64,000 nucleotides of DNA from the NCBI RefSeq assembly GCF_947501165.1, contig NZ_CANMUU010000002.1, positions 1,406,454 to 1,470,453 on the forward strand, written 5' to 3'. The notes below the pieces were generated by a model. The model did not search any database. It had not been told where the DNA came from and saw only the letters and a list, made by a program, of their open reading frames with translations. Source of the stretch: an uncultured Allomuricauda sp. Lineage in GTDB: Bacteria; Bacteroidota; Bacteroidia; Flavobacteriales; Flavobacteriaceae. Positions 35,075 through 43,951 of the stretch are shown in pieces; position 1 is the stretch's first letter, and every line of letters begins with the position of its first letter. The translations under genes and the position numbers were made by a program.

Positions 35075-36190
35075 ATGAACACTAAGGCATATACATTTCT
35101 CGACCGCAAATTGTTTCAAGTACTTCTTGTATACTATTTGGTGGCCTATGTAATTGATTTTTTGGCAACTGTACTTATCTACAATCAAGATGAGACCTCA
35201 ACCATTGTCTTGGGCCAGTTAGCCATTCAATATGTGATTTTTTTTGTTGCGAAGTTGTCCTACGTCCTTGTAGCACTATTGTTAACTAAGAAGTTTTTCG
35301 AAAAAAGGACACTGCATTGGAGGATAATTGTAATCCATTTGGCATTAGCTGCATTACTTTCATTTTATACTGCTTTTGTAGGACTTTGGGTAGAGATTAA
35401 ATTGTTCTCAAAAGCAATCTCGCTGACGGCAGAGAGTATTTACATAAGGGGCTTGGGTGGACTAAGCTTCAACTTCTTCTTGTACTTTTCAATGATAGCT
35501 ATCGTCTACGCCTATAATTATTTCCAAAGAAAAAAGGCCGATGATTTAAGAACTTCAAAACTAAAAGCTGAACTTCTTGATTCAAAAATTCGGGCCTTGC
35601 AGGCACAATTGAATCCACATTTTCTTTTTAATTCTTTGAACGATATTTCTTCATTGATAGATGAAAATCAAATTAAAGCCCAAAATGCAATTGCTGACTT
35701 GAGCGACCTACTAAGAAAAACGTTGAGTCTAAAAGATTCCAAATTAATCTTACTAAAGGATGAGCTTCTGCTTTTGAAAACCTATGCAAAAATGGAAAAA
35801 TTAAGATATGATGATAAGTGGGAGCTGATAAAAGTAATTCCAGAAGGCCTTGACAGGTTCCTTATCCCTCCACTTCTTTTTCAACCCCTTTTAGAGAACA
35901 CCATTAAGCACAGCTTTTCAGAAAGACATCAAAAAATCAAAGTCCTGTTGCGAATACGAGAAACTAATGATTTTCTTGAAATAGATGTAATTAACAATGG
36001 GGAACCCTTGCAATCCGAAACACCCATCATAGGAAACGGTATTGGAAACGTTTTGGAAAGGCTTGACTCTTTGTTTCCAGGAAATTTTGAGTTTAACCTC
36101 TCCAATTACACTATTGATGATGAGTATTTTCGTGGCCCTGTTGTTGGTGTTAAACTTAAATTACCAGCTTTAAAAGAGTATCCCAACTAG
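35075..36190 (+). CDS. LytS/YehU-type sensor histidine kinase
   Basis: 371 residues. Four membrane helices (about 13-37, 46-71, 82-108, 128-149), a short coiled linker, then a His_kinase domain with phospho-acceptor H182 in QLNPHFLFNSLN and an HATPase end (PLLENTIKHSF, NGIGNVLERL). Little extracellular sequence, so it probably senses something within the membrane. Starts one base after the stop of the LytTR regulator. Confidence 0.93.
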   Translation: MNTKAYTFLDRKLFQVLLVYYLVAYVIDFLATVLIYNQDETSTIVLGQLAIQYVIFFVAKLSYVLVALLLTKKFFEKRTLHWRIIVIHLALAALLSFYTAFVGLWVEIKLFSKAISLTAESIYIRGLGGLSFNFFLYFSMIAIVYAYNYFQRKKADDLRTSKLKAELLDSKIRALQAQLNPHFLFNSLNDISSLIDENQIKAQNAIADLSDLLRKTLSLKDSKLILLKDELLLLKTYAKMEKLRYDDKWELIKVIPEGLDRFLIPPLLFQPLLENTIKHSFSERHQKIKVLLRIRETNDFLEIDVINNGEPLQSETPIIGNGIGNVLERLDSLFPGNFEFNLSNYTIDDEYFRGPVVGVKLKLPALKEYPN

Positions 36191-36271
36191 TTCATGTCTG
36201 AAGTTGTTTACATATCCTCACTAGTGAATCTATACCTATTTTACCTCATGCCCATGTTTTCAAAAGGTCTC

Positions 36272-37414
36272 TCAATCCAACATATCCAATGAAAGGACCG
36301 TTCGAAACCCTAAATGTTCCAATGAAGAGTCTTCTGTAGAAGCCATTCTAGAGGATATACGATAGTTGGCGCAATAGGTGACGCTGCACAAAAAAGACCC
36401 TCCTTTTATCACTCGCTCCTTAGCTCTTGGGTTTGATGGATTAAAAGCGGATTCAGCTCCTTTTGGATTTAAAACCTGTCCTTTTTCATGCAATGTTTGA
36501 TAGTACTTTGCATGATACCAATCGTTGGTCCATTCCCATACATTACCTGAAACGTCATAAAGTCCAAAGGAATTGGGTTTAAACGAACCCACCGGAGCTC
36601 TAAGTGCAAAACCATCTTGTTGCGTATTGGATATTGGAAACCTACCTTCCCAAGTGTTTGCATTCGAGTTTAGTTCATTTATATCATCTCCCCAATAGTA
36701 GATTGAAGCAGGCTTCTTTCCTCTTGCCGCATATTCCCATTCAGCCTCAGTAGGCAATCTCTTTCCAGCCCATTGACAATAGGCCAATGCATCTTCAAAA
36801 GCTACATGCACTACGGGATGATTTTCCTTTCCATCAATATCGCTTCTGGGACCATTGGGATGTTTCCAATTTGCTCCAATTGTCCAATTCCACCATTGGG
36901 AATAGTCATGAAGGTTAGAAATAGAAGTGACATTTTTCTTGAATACCAACGAACCTGGTTTAAGTAGTGCATCCTCTGGCTTAGGGGTATTAGCGGGAAG
37001 CTGTTTCTTCATTTCCTCCCAGTCCACCTCTCTTTCAGCCACCGTAACATATCCTGTTTCCTTAACAAATTGGGCAAACTGGGCATTGGTCACTTCATGC
37101 GTGTCCATAAAAAACCCATCCAACATCACTTTATGGGCTGGTTTTTCATGAGCCATTGCCAAAGTATCCCCATCAACAGCACCTTGCCGAAGTGTTCCTC
37201 CCGGTATCCAAACCATTCCGCTTGGAGTAGCTATCGAATCAGGTTGCTCAATAATCAATTCAATTTTAGCCACCTTTTTTTCCTCTTTTTGCGACTTTTC
37301 TAAGTTGCTTTTTTGTTTCCCAGAGCATCCAAAAAAGAAAAAGATCAATGTTAGTGACTGAATTGTAATAAAGAATGGAGTATACTTTCTCAGGAATGAA
37401 TTCCTCAAATTCAT
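36272..37414 (-). CDS. formylglycine-generating enzyme-like lipoprotein
   Basis: 380 residues from the ATG at 37414 (an ATG ten codons upstream would make the n-region oddly acidic). Lipoprotein-type signal with cysteine at position 30 (FFFFGC). FGE-sulfatase domain 65-380: GMVWIPGGTLRQGA, DTHEVTNAQFAQFV, LPTEAEWEYAARG, FGLYDVSGNVWEW. The catalytic pair of true FGE is present: C343 and C348 in GGSFLCSVTYC, followed by RISSRMASTEDSS, much like human SUMF1. FGE oxidises a cysteine of sulfatases to formylglycine. No sulfatase lies in the window. Confidence 0.88.
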   Translation of the reverse strand: MNLRNSFLRKYTPFFITIQSLTLIFFFFGCSGKQKSNLEKSQKEEKKVAKIELIIEQPDSIATPSGMVWIPGGTLRQGAVDGDTLAMAHEKPAHKVMLDGFFMDTHEVTNAQFAQFVKETGYVTVAEREVDWEEMKKQLPANTPKPEDALLKPGSLVFKKNVTSISNLHDYSQWWNWTIGANWKHPNGPRSDIDGKENHPVVHVAFEDALAYCQWAGKRLPTEAEWEYAARGKKPASIYYWGDDINELNSNANTWEGRFPISNTQQDGFALRAPVGSFKPNSFGLYDVSGNVWEWTNDWYHAKYYQTLHEKGQVLNPKGAESAFNPSNPRAKERVIKGGSFLCSVTYCANYRISSRMASTEDSSLEHLGFRTVLSLDMLD

Positions 37415-37482
37415 GGTATCAAAGTAAAAGTCCAATTTAGACAATATTCTGGGTTTGGCTCGGAAATAAATTACAACATTTG

Positions 37483-37542
37483 ATTGTATTGAAGTGCTTT
37501 TCAGATGTAATGCTTTTCTATTTTAAAGTACTTCAATACAAT
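37483..37542. promoter_or_regulatory. 18-bp inverted repeat, operator candidate
   Basis: Left arm 37483-37500 and right arm 37525-37542 match as inverted repeats at 17 of 18 positions (core TTGAAGTRCTT). A third, partial copy TTGAAATACTT is at 37569-37579. All lie between the divergent FGE-like and symporter genes. Confidence 0.65.
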
Positions 37543-37629
37543 CCAAGAAAAGAAAATAGACTTTGATGTTGAAATACTTGTATATTGACATTGCCAAAGT
37601 AAGGTAAACCAATCTGTAAATAACTAACC

Positions 37630-39444
37630 ATGGAGCTGAGCAATCTGGACTACGGAATTATTATTGTCTTTTTTCTGGCAACCTTGATAATTGGACTTGT
37701 AGTAGCTAAAAAATCTGGAAAAAATACTTCTGAGTATTTTCTATCCGGACGTAATATGCCATGGTGGTTATTAGGTTTTTCTATGGTCGCCACCACATTC
37801 TCCACCGACACTCCAAATTTAGTAACTGACCTTGTCAGACAGAACGGTGTGGCAGGAAATTGGGTATGGTGGGCCTTTTTGCTCACTGGCTTACTAACTG
37901 TTTTTGTTTATGCGCGCTTATGGAGAAAGTCCAATGTCAAAACCGACATGGAATTCTACGAAATTCGCTATTCAGGAAAACCAGCTCGATTTCTGAGAGT
38001 TTTCCGTTCCTTTTATTTGGGATTTCTATTCAATATTCTGGCAATGTCCGGAGTCACCTTGGCCGCAATTAAAATAGGCCAGGTTATGCTTGGGATTTCT
38101 GCTTGGGAAACGGTTGGCTATGCTGCATCTGTTACCCTGCTATTTAGTGCAATTGGAGGATTTAAAGGTGTAGTTTATTCTGATTTCCTATTGTTTTTTG
38201 TGGCTATGGCAGGTGCTATTGGAGCAGCATATTATTGTGTAAACCTCCCACAGATTGGAGGTCTTGAAAACCTAATTCAACATCCAAATGTCCAAGATAA
38301 ATTGGCGTTGGTCCCAGAGAAGAACGATACAAATGCCATTATTACCTTATTGGCCATACCTCTTGCAGTACAATGGTGGAGTTCGTGGTATCCTGGCTCT
38401 GAACCTGGTGGTGGAGGTTATATTGCCCAGCGAATGTTGGCCGCTAAAAATGAGAACCATGCCATTGGTGCCACCTTCTTTTTTAATATTATGCATTATG
38501 CACTACGTCCTTGGCCTTGGATAATTGTAGCACTATGCTCGTTGATTATATTCCCTGAACTCTCAAATCTTTCGGATGCTTTCCCCAGTATAACTGACGA
38601 TAAACTGGGACATGACTTGGCATATCCCGCAATGCTCACCTTTTTGCCCTCAGGTTTATTGGGTTTAGTAGTTGCATCTATGGTAGCTGCGTATATGTCC
38701 ACCATATCCACACACCTTAATTGGGGTGCCTCGTATTTGGTAAATGACATTTACAAAGAAGTTATTGACAAGAACGCTTCTGAGAAAAAACTAGTGGCAG
38801 TTGGTAGAATCTGTACGGTTATTCTAATGGTGGCCAGTACTGCAATCGCTATGGTATTAACCAATGCTGTTCAGCTTTTTAAATATATTTTGATGTTTGG
38901 CGCAGGTACCGGACTAATATTCATCCTAAGATGGTTTTGGTGGCGAATAAATGCATGGAGCGAGATTTCTGCCATGTTTGCTTCGGGACTCATTTCCATC
39001 ATTATTAGTATCCCAGCAGTAAACTCAGCTATGTTTTCAGGAGAGGAAGGAATTTTTCCTAGTTGGTTTGAATTTCCTTTTGTGGTCTTGACATCTTCCA
39101 TAGTTTGGTTGACGGTCACTTTCCTCACAAAACCGGATGATGAACAAAAGCTTTTTGATTTTTATAGGCACATCCAGCCCGGTGGGAGAGGTTGGAACAA
39201 AATCGTTAAACTTGCTAAACAAAAGAATGTTTCCATTGTCTCTGATTCAGGTAAGTGGATGGTTCCAAAAGGTCTCTTGGCCATGGTTCTAGGTTGCTTG
39301 CTTGTGTACTGCATTCTTTTTACCACCGGAATGTTTATTTATGGAAAAACAAGCACAGCTTTTGTTATGTTGGCAGTGGCGTTGATTCTTGGATTTCTCC
39401 TATTCAAAGTCTGGCGACAGATTGGAAATAAAATACTGATTTAA
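37630..39444 (+). CDS. sodium:solute symporter (SSS family)
   Basis: 604 residues with about 14 membrane helices. SSS signatures: YFLSGRNMPWWLLGFSMVATTFS at helix 1-2 (in parts), SAIGGFKGVVYSDF at helix 5, the Na-site region AAYMSTISTHLNWGASYLVND. The length and the C-terminal DFYRHIQPGGRGW tail match the Na+/solute symporters of Bacteroidota of unknown substrate (sugar, proline or sialic acid in relatives). It is divergent from the FGE-like gene and under a strong operator-like inverted repeat. A link to hydroxyproline uptake (operon at 41-45 kb) is possible but unproved. Confidence 0.9.
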   Translation: MELSNLDYGIIIVFFLATLIIGLVVAKKSGKNTSEYFLSGRNMPWWLLGFSMVATTFSTDTPNLVTDLVRQNGVAGNWVWWAFLLTGLLTVFVYARLWRKSNVKTDMEFYEIRYSGKPARFLRVFRSFYLGFLFNILAMSGVTLAAIKIGQVMLGISAWETVGYAASVTLLFSAIGGFKGVVYSDFLLFFVAMAGAIGAAYYCVNLPQIGGLENLIQHPNVQDKLALVPEKNDTNAIITLLAIPLAVQWWSSWYPGSEPGGGGYIAQRMLAAKNENHAIGATFFFNIMHYALRPWPWIIVALCSLIIFPELSNLSDAFPSITDDKLGHDLAYPAMLTFLPSGLLGLVVASMVAAYMSTISTHLNWGASYLVNDIYKEVIDKNASEKKLVAVGRICTVILMVASTAIAMVLTNAVQLFKYILMFGAGTGLIFILRWFWWRINAWSEISAMFASGLISIIISIPAVNSAMFSGEEGIFPSWFEFPFVVLTSSIVWLTVTFLTKPDDEQKLFDFYRHIQPGGRGWNKIVKLAKQKNVSIVSDSGKWMVPKGLLAMVLGCLLVYCILFTTGMFIYGKTSTAFVMLAVALILGFLLFKVWRQIGNKILI

Positions 39445-39453
39445 ATTCTTCAA

Positions 39454-40095
39454 TCAAGAAATCTTAATCTCTTCTTTTCCTTTATATGATTCGTATAAAT
39501 TGGGGTAATTCTCCTTGAAAGTCTCTTTTATAAAATCTAGGGGAACATCAGCAAAGCTGCCATAATACTCAAGATATTCCATAAATTTTTCGCTGTTTTT
39601 GTTGTATTCCTGAAAAATAGAGTCCTTTTCACCATTAAATTCCAACGGTTCCACATGATACATTTCACACAACTCTTTATTAAAGGCGGGAGAACACTTT
39701 ACCCATTGACCGTTATGAAAGACCTCTACCAAACCGTGTGGTGCTATTTCATTTGACCCTAACTTCGCTTCCAATCTTTCCGTAGCAATATGGTTGGATA
39801 CTTTTGCCAAACGTATCCTAGCGGGAATGCTTAAACCTCTAAGTGCTGAAATATATAAGATGGCTTTGTCCATACAATGCGCCTGCTCTTTTGAATAGAT
39901 ATGACTGGATTTATAATGTTTATCTGTAAAACCAATATGATACGGATTATATCGCCAAGAATCCCTTACCTTGATGTACAGACCCGAAATCTTTTCTTTT
40001 TCAGATGGAAGGGACTCAAACTCTGAAATCAAATCTTGAATTTGAGGACTGTTAAAATCGAAGAAGTAAGTCTCTTTTAAATATTCTATTTGCAT
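39454..40095 (-). CDS. transglutaminase-like domain protein
   Basis: 213 residues, no signal peptide. Transglutaminase-like (papain-type) core about 45-140: KVRDSWRYNPYH, catalytic-type cysteine C74 in AHCMDKA, then IPARIRLAKV, histidine H120 in APHGLVEVF and WVKCSPAFN. The third triad residue, normally Asp in W-x-x-x-D-P-T, is Ser135 here, so catalysis may be altered. These bacterial proteins are predicted cysteine peptidases. Ends 9 bases from the convergent symporter stop; starts 82 bases from the divergent AraC gene. Confidence 0.8.
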   Translation of the reverse strand: MQIEYLKETYFFDFNSPQIQDLISEFESLPSEKEKISGLYIKVRDSWRYNPYHIGFTDKHYKSSHIYSKEQAHCMDKAILYISALRGLSIPARIRLAKVSNHIATERLEAKLGSNEIAPHGLVEVFHNGQWVKCSPAFNKELCEMYHVEPLEFNGEKDSIFQEYNKNSEKFMEYLEYYGSFADVPLDFIKETFKENYPNLYESYKGKEEIKIS

Positions 40096-40099
40096 GGGT

Positions 40100-40113
40100 A
40101 AAAGATATCTTTT
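40100..40113. promoter_or_regulatory. 14-bp perfect palindrome
   Basis: AAAAGATATCTTTT, 5 bases before the transglutaminase-like start, in the spacer shared with the divergent AraC gene. Short and AT-rich, so possibly chance. Confidence 0.3.
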
Positions 40114-40177
40114 TAAATTGTTTCAAACTATTCTCATACATCTTTGATATTCTAAATTAAGATATGAATTCTTAAAA

Positions 40178-41044
40178 ATGAAGAACCCCATCCCATTTAA
40201 AATACCAAAGTCTGCCAACCATGCTCTCCTTGTTCAACTTGATTCTGGTCCGCATTTTTATGATCGTTTGCATTATCATGAAGATTATCAAATTATAGCG
40301 ATCATCCGTGGAGAAGGTGTTCTTTATTTAGGAAACAGCACTTCACCATTCAATGCTGGAGACGTTTTTATGATAGGAAGCAATGTTCCACATTTGTTAA
40401 AAAGCGATAACGTATATTTTACCAAAAACTCTCCAAATATTCAAGGAATATCCCTTTTCTTTAATGAAGGCTCGTTTGGTCAGAGTTTTTTCGGCCTTAA
40501 AGAGATGAAGGGTGTAAAGGCGCTTCTTAAAGATTCCTTAAAGGGAATTCGTGTTATTGGCACATCCCAAAACCCTATTTTCAATCGTATTACCTCAATT
40601 ACCAAACAACAAAACGAGAAAAGAATCATCACTTTTCTCAAAATACTTTCCCAATTAAATTCTTGTAAAAAAGAATATTTAAATAGTACTTCTTGTAACC
40701 AAATATCAAATTCAGAGCTTGGAGGAAGATTAAAAAAAGTATTAGACTACACGTTCGAAAACTATAAACAAGAAATAACCATTGAAAAAATTGCCAGCCT
40801 AGCTCACCTTAGTAGGGCTCAATTTAGCCACTTCTTCAAATTGCATACAGGGAAGACCTATATACAGTTTCTAAATGAGCTAAGAATTGAAAATGCCTGC
40901 GTTTTGCTTAAAAACGACACATACTCTATCGAGCATATTTGTTATGGTGTGGGATTTAAGAACATGTCCAATTTTTTGAGACATTTTAAAAAGCTTAAGA
41001 ATACAACTCCTACTCAATTCAAAAAACTTTGGACTCATGGCTGA
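40178..41044 (+). CDS. AraC-family regulator with cupin domain
   Basis: 288 residues. Residues 15-110 form an AraC_binding cupin (HYHEDYQIIAIIRGEGVLYLGN in parts; GDVFMIGSNVPHLL). Residues 185-285 are the double HTH (ITIEKIASLAHLSRAQFSHFFK; SIEHICYGVGFKNMSNFLRHFKK; TPTQFKKL). Cupins of this type bind small carboxylates or amino acids. It is adjacent and convergent to the hydroxyproline-type operon and is the likely regulator of it. Confidence 0.92.
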   Translation: MKNPIPFKIPKSANHALLVQLDSGPHFYDRLHYHEDYQIIAIIRGEGVLYLGNSTSPFNAGDVFMIGSNVPHLLKSDNVYFTKNSPNIQGISLFFNEGSFGQSFFGLKEMKGVKALLKDSLKGIRVIGTSQNPIFNRITSITKQQNEKRIITFLKILSQLNSCKKEYLNSTSCNQISNSELGGRLKKVLDYTFENYKQEITIEKIASLAHLSRAQFSHFFKLHTGKTYIQFLNELRIENACVLLKNDTYSIEHICYGVGFKNMSNFLRHFKKLKNTTPTQFKKLWTHG

Positions 41045-41045
41045 T

Positions 41046-41095
41046 GATAGGTTTGTTGGGTTTAAGATATTCTGATACTATTTTTCAAACCTATC
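41046..41095. terminator. 10-bp inverted repeat between convergent genes
   Basis: GATAGGTTTG (41046-41055) and CAAACCTATC (41086-41095) pair perfectly with a 30-base loop. The second arm is inside the 3' end of the FAD-oxidoreductase gene. Might end either transcript, but there is no T run. Confidence 0.35.
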
Positions 41096-42337
41096 CAATC
41101 GAAATGGGAACAAATTCATTGATGGTTTTTTTTGGGTCATCAACTCACTTAACAACTTTCCGGTTATAGCTCCTAGGCTCAATCCCATCATTCCGTGCCC
41201 CGTACCTACATACAAATTATTTAGTGTCCTAGATTTTCCAATATATGGCATCCCATCTGGCGTGCAGGGTCGGTATCCCTTCCATATATCTTTGCTTTCC
41301 GTATGGGGCAAATCCATATTCCTGTAATAGTCTGGAATACTCTCCTTGATGCCTTGAATTCGCTTAAGATTGATTTTTGGTGATATGCCACTTATTTCTA
41401 AAGTGCCCCCAATCCTCAAATCATCTCCCATTGGAGTAATGGCCACTTTAGCTTCGGAAAGAATTGTTGGTATCCGAGGTTTAACTTTGGATTGGTCTAG
41501 TGTGATGCTGTACCCTTTACCATCCTGAATATGAAGCTTGATGTTTGCCTTTTTCAATAGGTTGGCTGTCCAGGTTCCCGAGGCTACAATTACATTTTTT
41601 ACAGGGATCAAATTCCCCTTATCATCGATTAATGTATCAATTTTTGATCCTCTCAAACCAAAATCCGAAATAGAGGTATTTGTTCTGAACTGAACCCCTT
41701 CCCGCTTAAGAACTTCAACAAGTTGAAACATTAATTTGTTGGAATAGAGATGTGCATCGCCAGGAAAATAAAGACCGCCCAACACATCCAAATCCATATC
41801 AGGTTCTAACTTGCTCAATTCTTCTGAATCCAAAATCTCTGCCTCCACTCCCAGTTTTCTGGCTTGCTCAGCCATTTTGGCCTCTTTTTCCTCTTGTTTG
41901 CTAGATTTGTACAGCATCAACAAGCCTTTCTCTTCAAAACAGAAATCAAAACTCTCTAGACTTGTCAATTCGCGATATAATCCTTTGCTGTGTTCATTCA
42001 GTTCATATAAGATGGGCATCGCTTGCTTAACATGCTGATGATTGGAAGAGCGGTAAAAATGCCATAGCCATTGTATTAAATCCTGATTTAGCCTAGGCTT
42101 TATGTAAAATGGACTTTTACTATTGAGCATCCATTTTAAACCTTGGGCAACAACTCCCGGATTTGCCATGGGAACAAAATGGCTCGGAACAATCATTCCT
42201 GCATTGCCAAAGGAAGTTCCTTCTTTTAAATCACCTTTATCGATTACGGTAACGGTACATCCCGCCTTTTTTAAATACCATGCAGCACAAAGTCCAATAA
42301 TACCCCCACCAATAATATGTACTGTATCATTTTCCAT
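41078..42337 (-). CDS. DadA-type FAD-dependent D-amino-acid (D-hydroxyproline) dehydrogenase
   Basis: 419 residues. DAO/DadA family: N-terminal FAD motif IIGGGIIGLCAA (G10-x-G12-x-x-G15), GTSFGNAGMIVPS (typical DadA), ASGTWTANLL and the C-terminal GYRPCTPDGMPYIG and GTGHGMMGLSLG. It oxidises a D-amino acid to the imine, passing electrons to the membrane. Lying last in an operon with an alpha-ketoglutarate-semialdehyde dehydrogenase type and a DHDPS-type deaminase, the likely substrate is cis-4-hydroxy-D-proline. The gap to the aldehyde dehydrogenase gene is 35 bases. Confidence 0.88.
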   Translation of the reverse strand: MENDTVHIIGGGIIGLCAAWYLKKAGCTVTVIDKGDLKEGTSFGNAGMIVPSHFVPMANPGVVAQGLKWMLNSKSPFYIKPRLNQDLIQWLWHFYRSSNHQHVKQAMPILYELNEHSKGLYRELTSLESFDFCFEEKGLLMLYKSSKQEEKEAKMAEQARKLGVEAEILDSEELSKLEPDMDLDVLGGLYFPGDAHLYSNKLMFQLVEVLKREGVQFRTNTSISDFGLRGSKIDTLIDDKGNLIPVKNVIVASGTWTANLLKKANIKLHIQDGKGYSITLDQSKVKPRIPTILSEAKVAITPMGDDLRIGGTLEISGISPKINLKRIQGIKESIPDYYRNMDLPHTESKDIWKGYRPCTPDGMPYIGKSRTLNNLYVGTGHGMMGLSLGAITGKLLSELMTQKKPSMNLFPFRLDRFEK

Positions 42338-42372
42338 TTAAAAAACTGCTTCAACAGAAGAATACAAAACCA

Positions 42373-43938
42373 TTATGATTTGGTTAATTCCCCATTTACC
42401 GTTCGCCATATCCCTAATGGATTTTCATTTTGCAACTCACTTGGCAATAGACTGTTGGGCATATTCTGAAAAGCCACGGGTCTTACAAATCTTTTTATCG
42501 CATCCGTGCCCACTGAAGTAAAAAGGGAATTTGAAGTTGAAGGAAAGGGCCCTCCGTGATGCATGGCAGAGCATACCTCAACACCTGTAGGAACGCCATT
42601 AAAAATTAATCTCCCTACTTTTTCCATCAACACTTCTGCTAGGTCTTTTGATTCTTCCAAATCAGCGCTTGTCCCCATCAAACTGGCTGTTAGTTGTCCA
42701 TTCAACATACTGGCCACTTCCAACATTTCTTTCTTATTGTTGCACACTACCACTATAGTAAAAGGTCCGAAGACCTCTTCTTGTAAATGCCCATTGTTCA
42801 TAAAAGTTGAAGCGGATACCCTGGCAACGGCAGGTCCGGCTTTCCAAGATTCTGAGGTACTGTCAAAAAGGACAGATACTCGGTTTGAGTTTAGGAACTC
42901 ATTTTTAGTTTTAATGTATTTGGAATGTATTCCACTATTCAACATGGTATCTGACGGTAACTTTTCAAATGCTTTGGTTAAATCTCCCAAAAAGGTCTGG
43001 GCAATTTCGCTTTGTTCAAGCACCAGAATACCTGGATTGGTACAAAACTGACCAGCTCCTAGATTCACTGAGTTGGCAATAGTTTCGGCCATTTGTTGGC
43101 TGTGATTCTTCAGTTTTTCACTTAATACAAATACAGGATTGTTGCTGCCCATTTCGGCATAAACCGGAATTGGCTCTGGTCGATTATTGGCTAAATCGAA
43201 CAGTGCCTTGCCTCCAGCATATGAACCCGTAAAACCAACAGCTTTTACCAAAGGATGCTGTACCAACTGCTGCCCAGTTTCTATCTCACCATTTAGGGAT
43301 GAAAACACTCCATTGGGCATATCACATTTTTGAATAGCATTGGTAATTGCTTTGGCCACTAAGGCATTGGTGCCCAAATGCGATGGATGAGATTTTACGA
43401 TAACGGGACAACCAGCAGCCAAAACAGAGGCGGTATCTCCTCCTGCGGTAGAAAAAGCTAAGGGAAAATTACTTGCTGTAAAAACTGCAATTGGCCCCAA
43501 AGGAACCAACATCTTTCGGATGTCTACTCTGGGCAAAGGTTTACGCTCCGGCAGTGCTTCATCAATAATGGCGTTGACCCAGCTTCCTTCTTCCACCAAA
43601 TCTGCAAAAAGACGCAATTGATTGCACGTTCTGCCACGTTCCCCAACAATCCTTCCTTGAGGCAATCCTGTTTCGGACATTGCCCTATTCACCAAAACAT
43701 CTCCAAGATGTTCTATTTCGTCAGCAATTGTTCTTAGAAAAACAGCTTTTTTCTTTCCTGATTTGTTTCTGTATATTTTACGAGCCTTACTGGCTTCCAA
43801 ACATGCCTTGTTGATTTCTTCAGGAGTTGCTACAACAAATCTTTCAGGCAACATTTGTTGAGTAATAGGATTTGTAGATTGTAAGGCTGTCTTTCCTTCA
43901 GAACTTGGAATACAGGCTATTAGGTTTTCAGTTATCAT
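42373..43938 (-). CDS. aldehyde dehydrogenase, alpha-ketoglutarate-semialdehyde type
   Basis: 521 residues, the long NADP-type branch of aldehyde dehydrogenases. Catalytic residues are seen: Asn157 (TASNFPL), Lys182, Glu262 (AEMGSNNPVF) and Cys299 (GAGQFCTNPG). In the neighbourhood of DadA and DHDPS-type genes this branch oxidises 2,5-dioxopentanoate to 2-oxoglutarate, the last step of hydroxyproline (and some pentose/sugar acid) breakdown. Thirteen bases after the deaminase gene. Confidence 0.9.
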   Translation of the reverse strand: MITENLIACIPSSEGKTALQSTNPITQQMLPERFVVATPEEINKACLEASKARKIYRNKSGKKKAVFLRTIADEIEHLGDVLVNRAMSETGLPQGRIVGERGRTCNQLRLFADLVEEGSWVNAIIDEALPERKPLPRVDIRKMLVPLGPIAVFTASNFPLAFSTAGGDTASVLAAGCPVIVKSHPSHLGTNALVAKAITNAIQKCDMPNGVFSSLNGEIETGQQLVQHPLVKAVGFTGSYAGGKALFDLANNRPEPIPVYAEMGSNNPVFVLSEKLKNHSQQMAETIANSVNLGAGQFCTNPGILVLEQSEIAQTFLGDLTKAFEKLPSDTMLNSGIHSKYIKTKNEFLNSNRVSVLFDSTSESWKAGPAVARVSASTFMNNGHLQEEVFGPFTIVVVCNNKKEMLEVASMLNGQLTASLMGTSADLEESKDLAEVLMEKVGRLIFNGVPTGVEVCSAMHHGGPFPSTSNSLFTSVGTDAIKRFVRPVAFQNMPNSLLPSELQNENPLGIWRTVNGELTKS

Positions 43939-43951
43939 AATTCAAGGCTAA

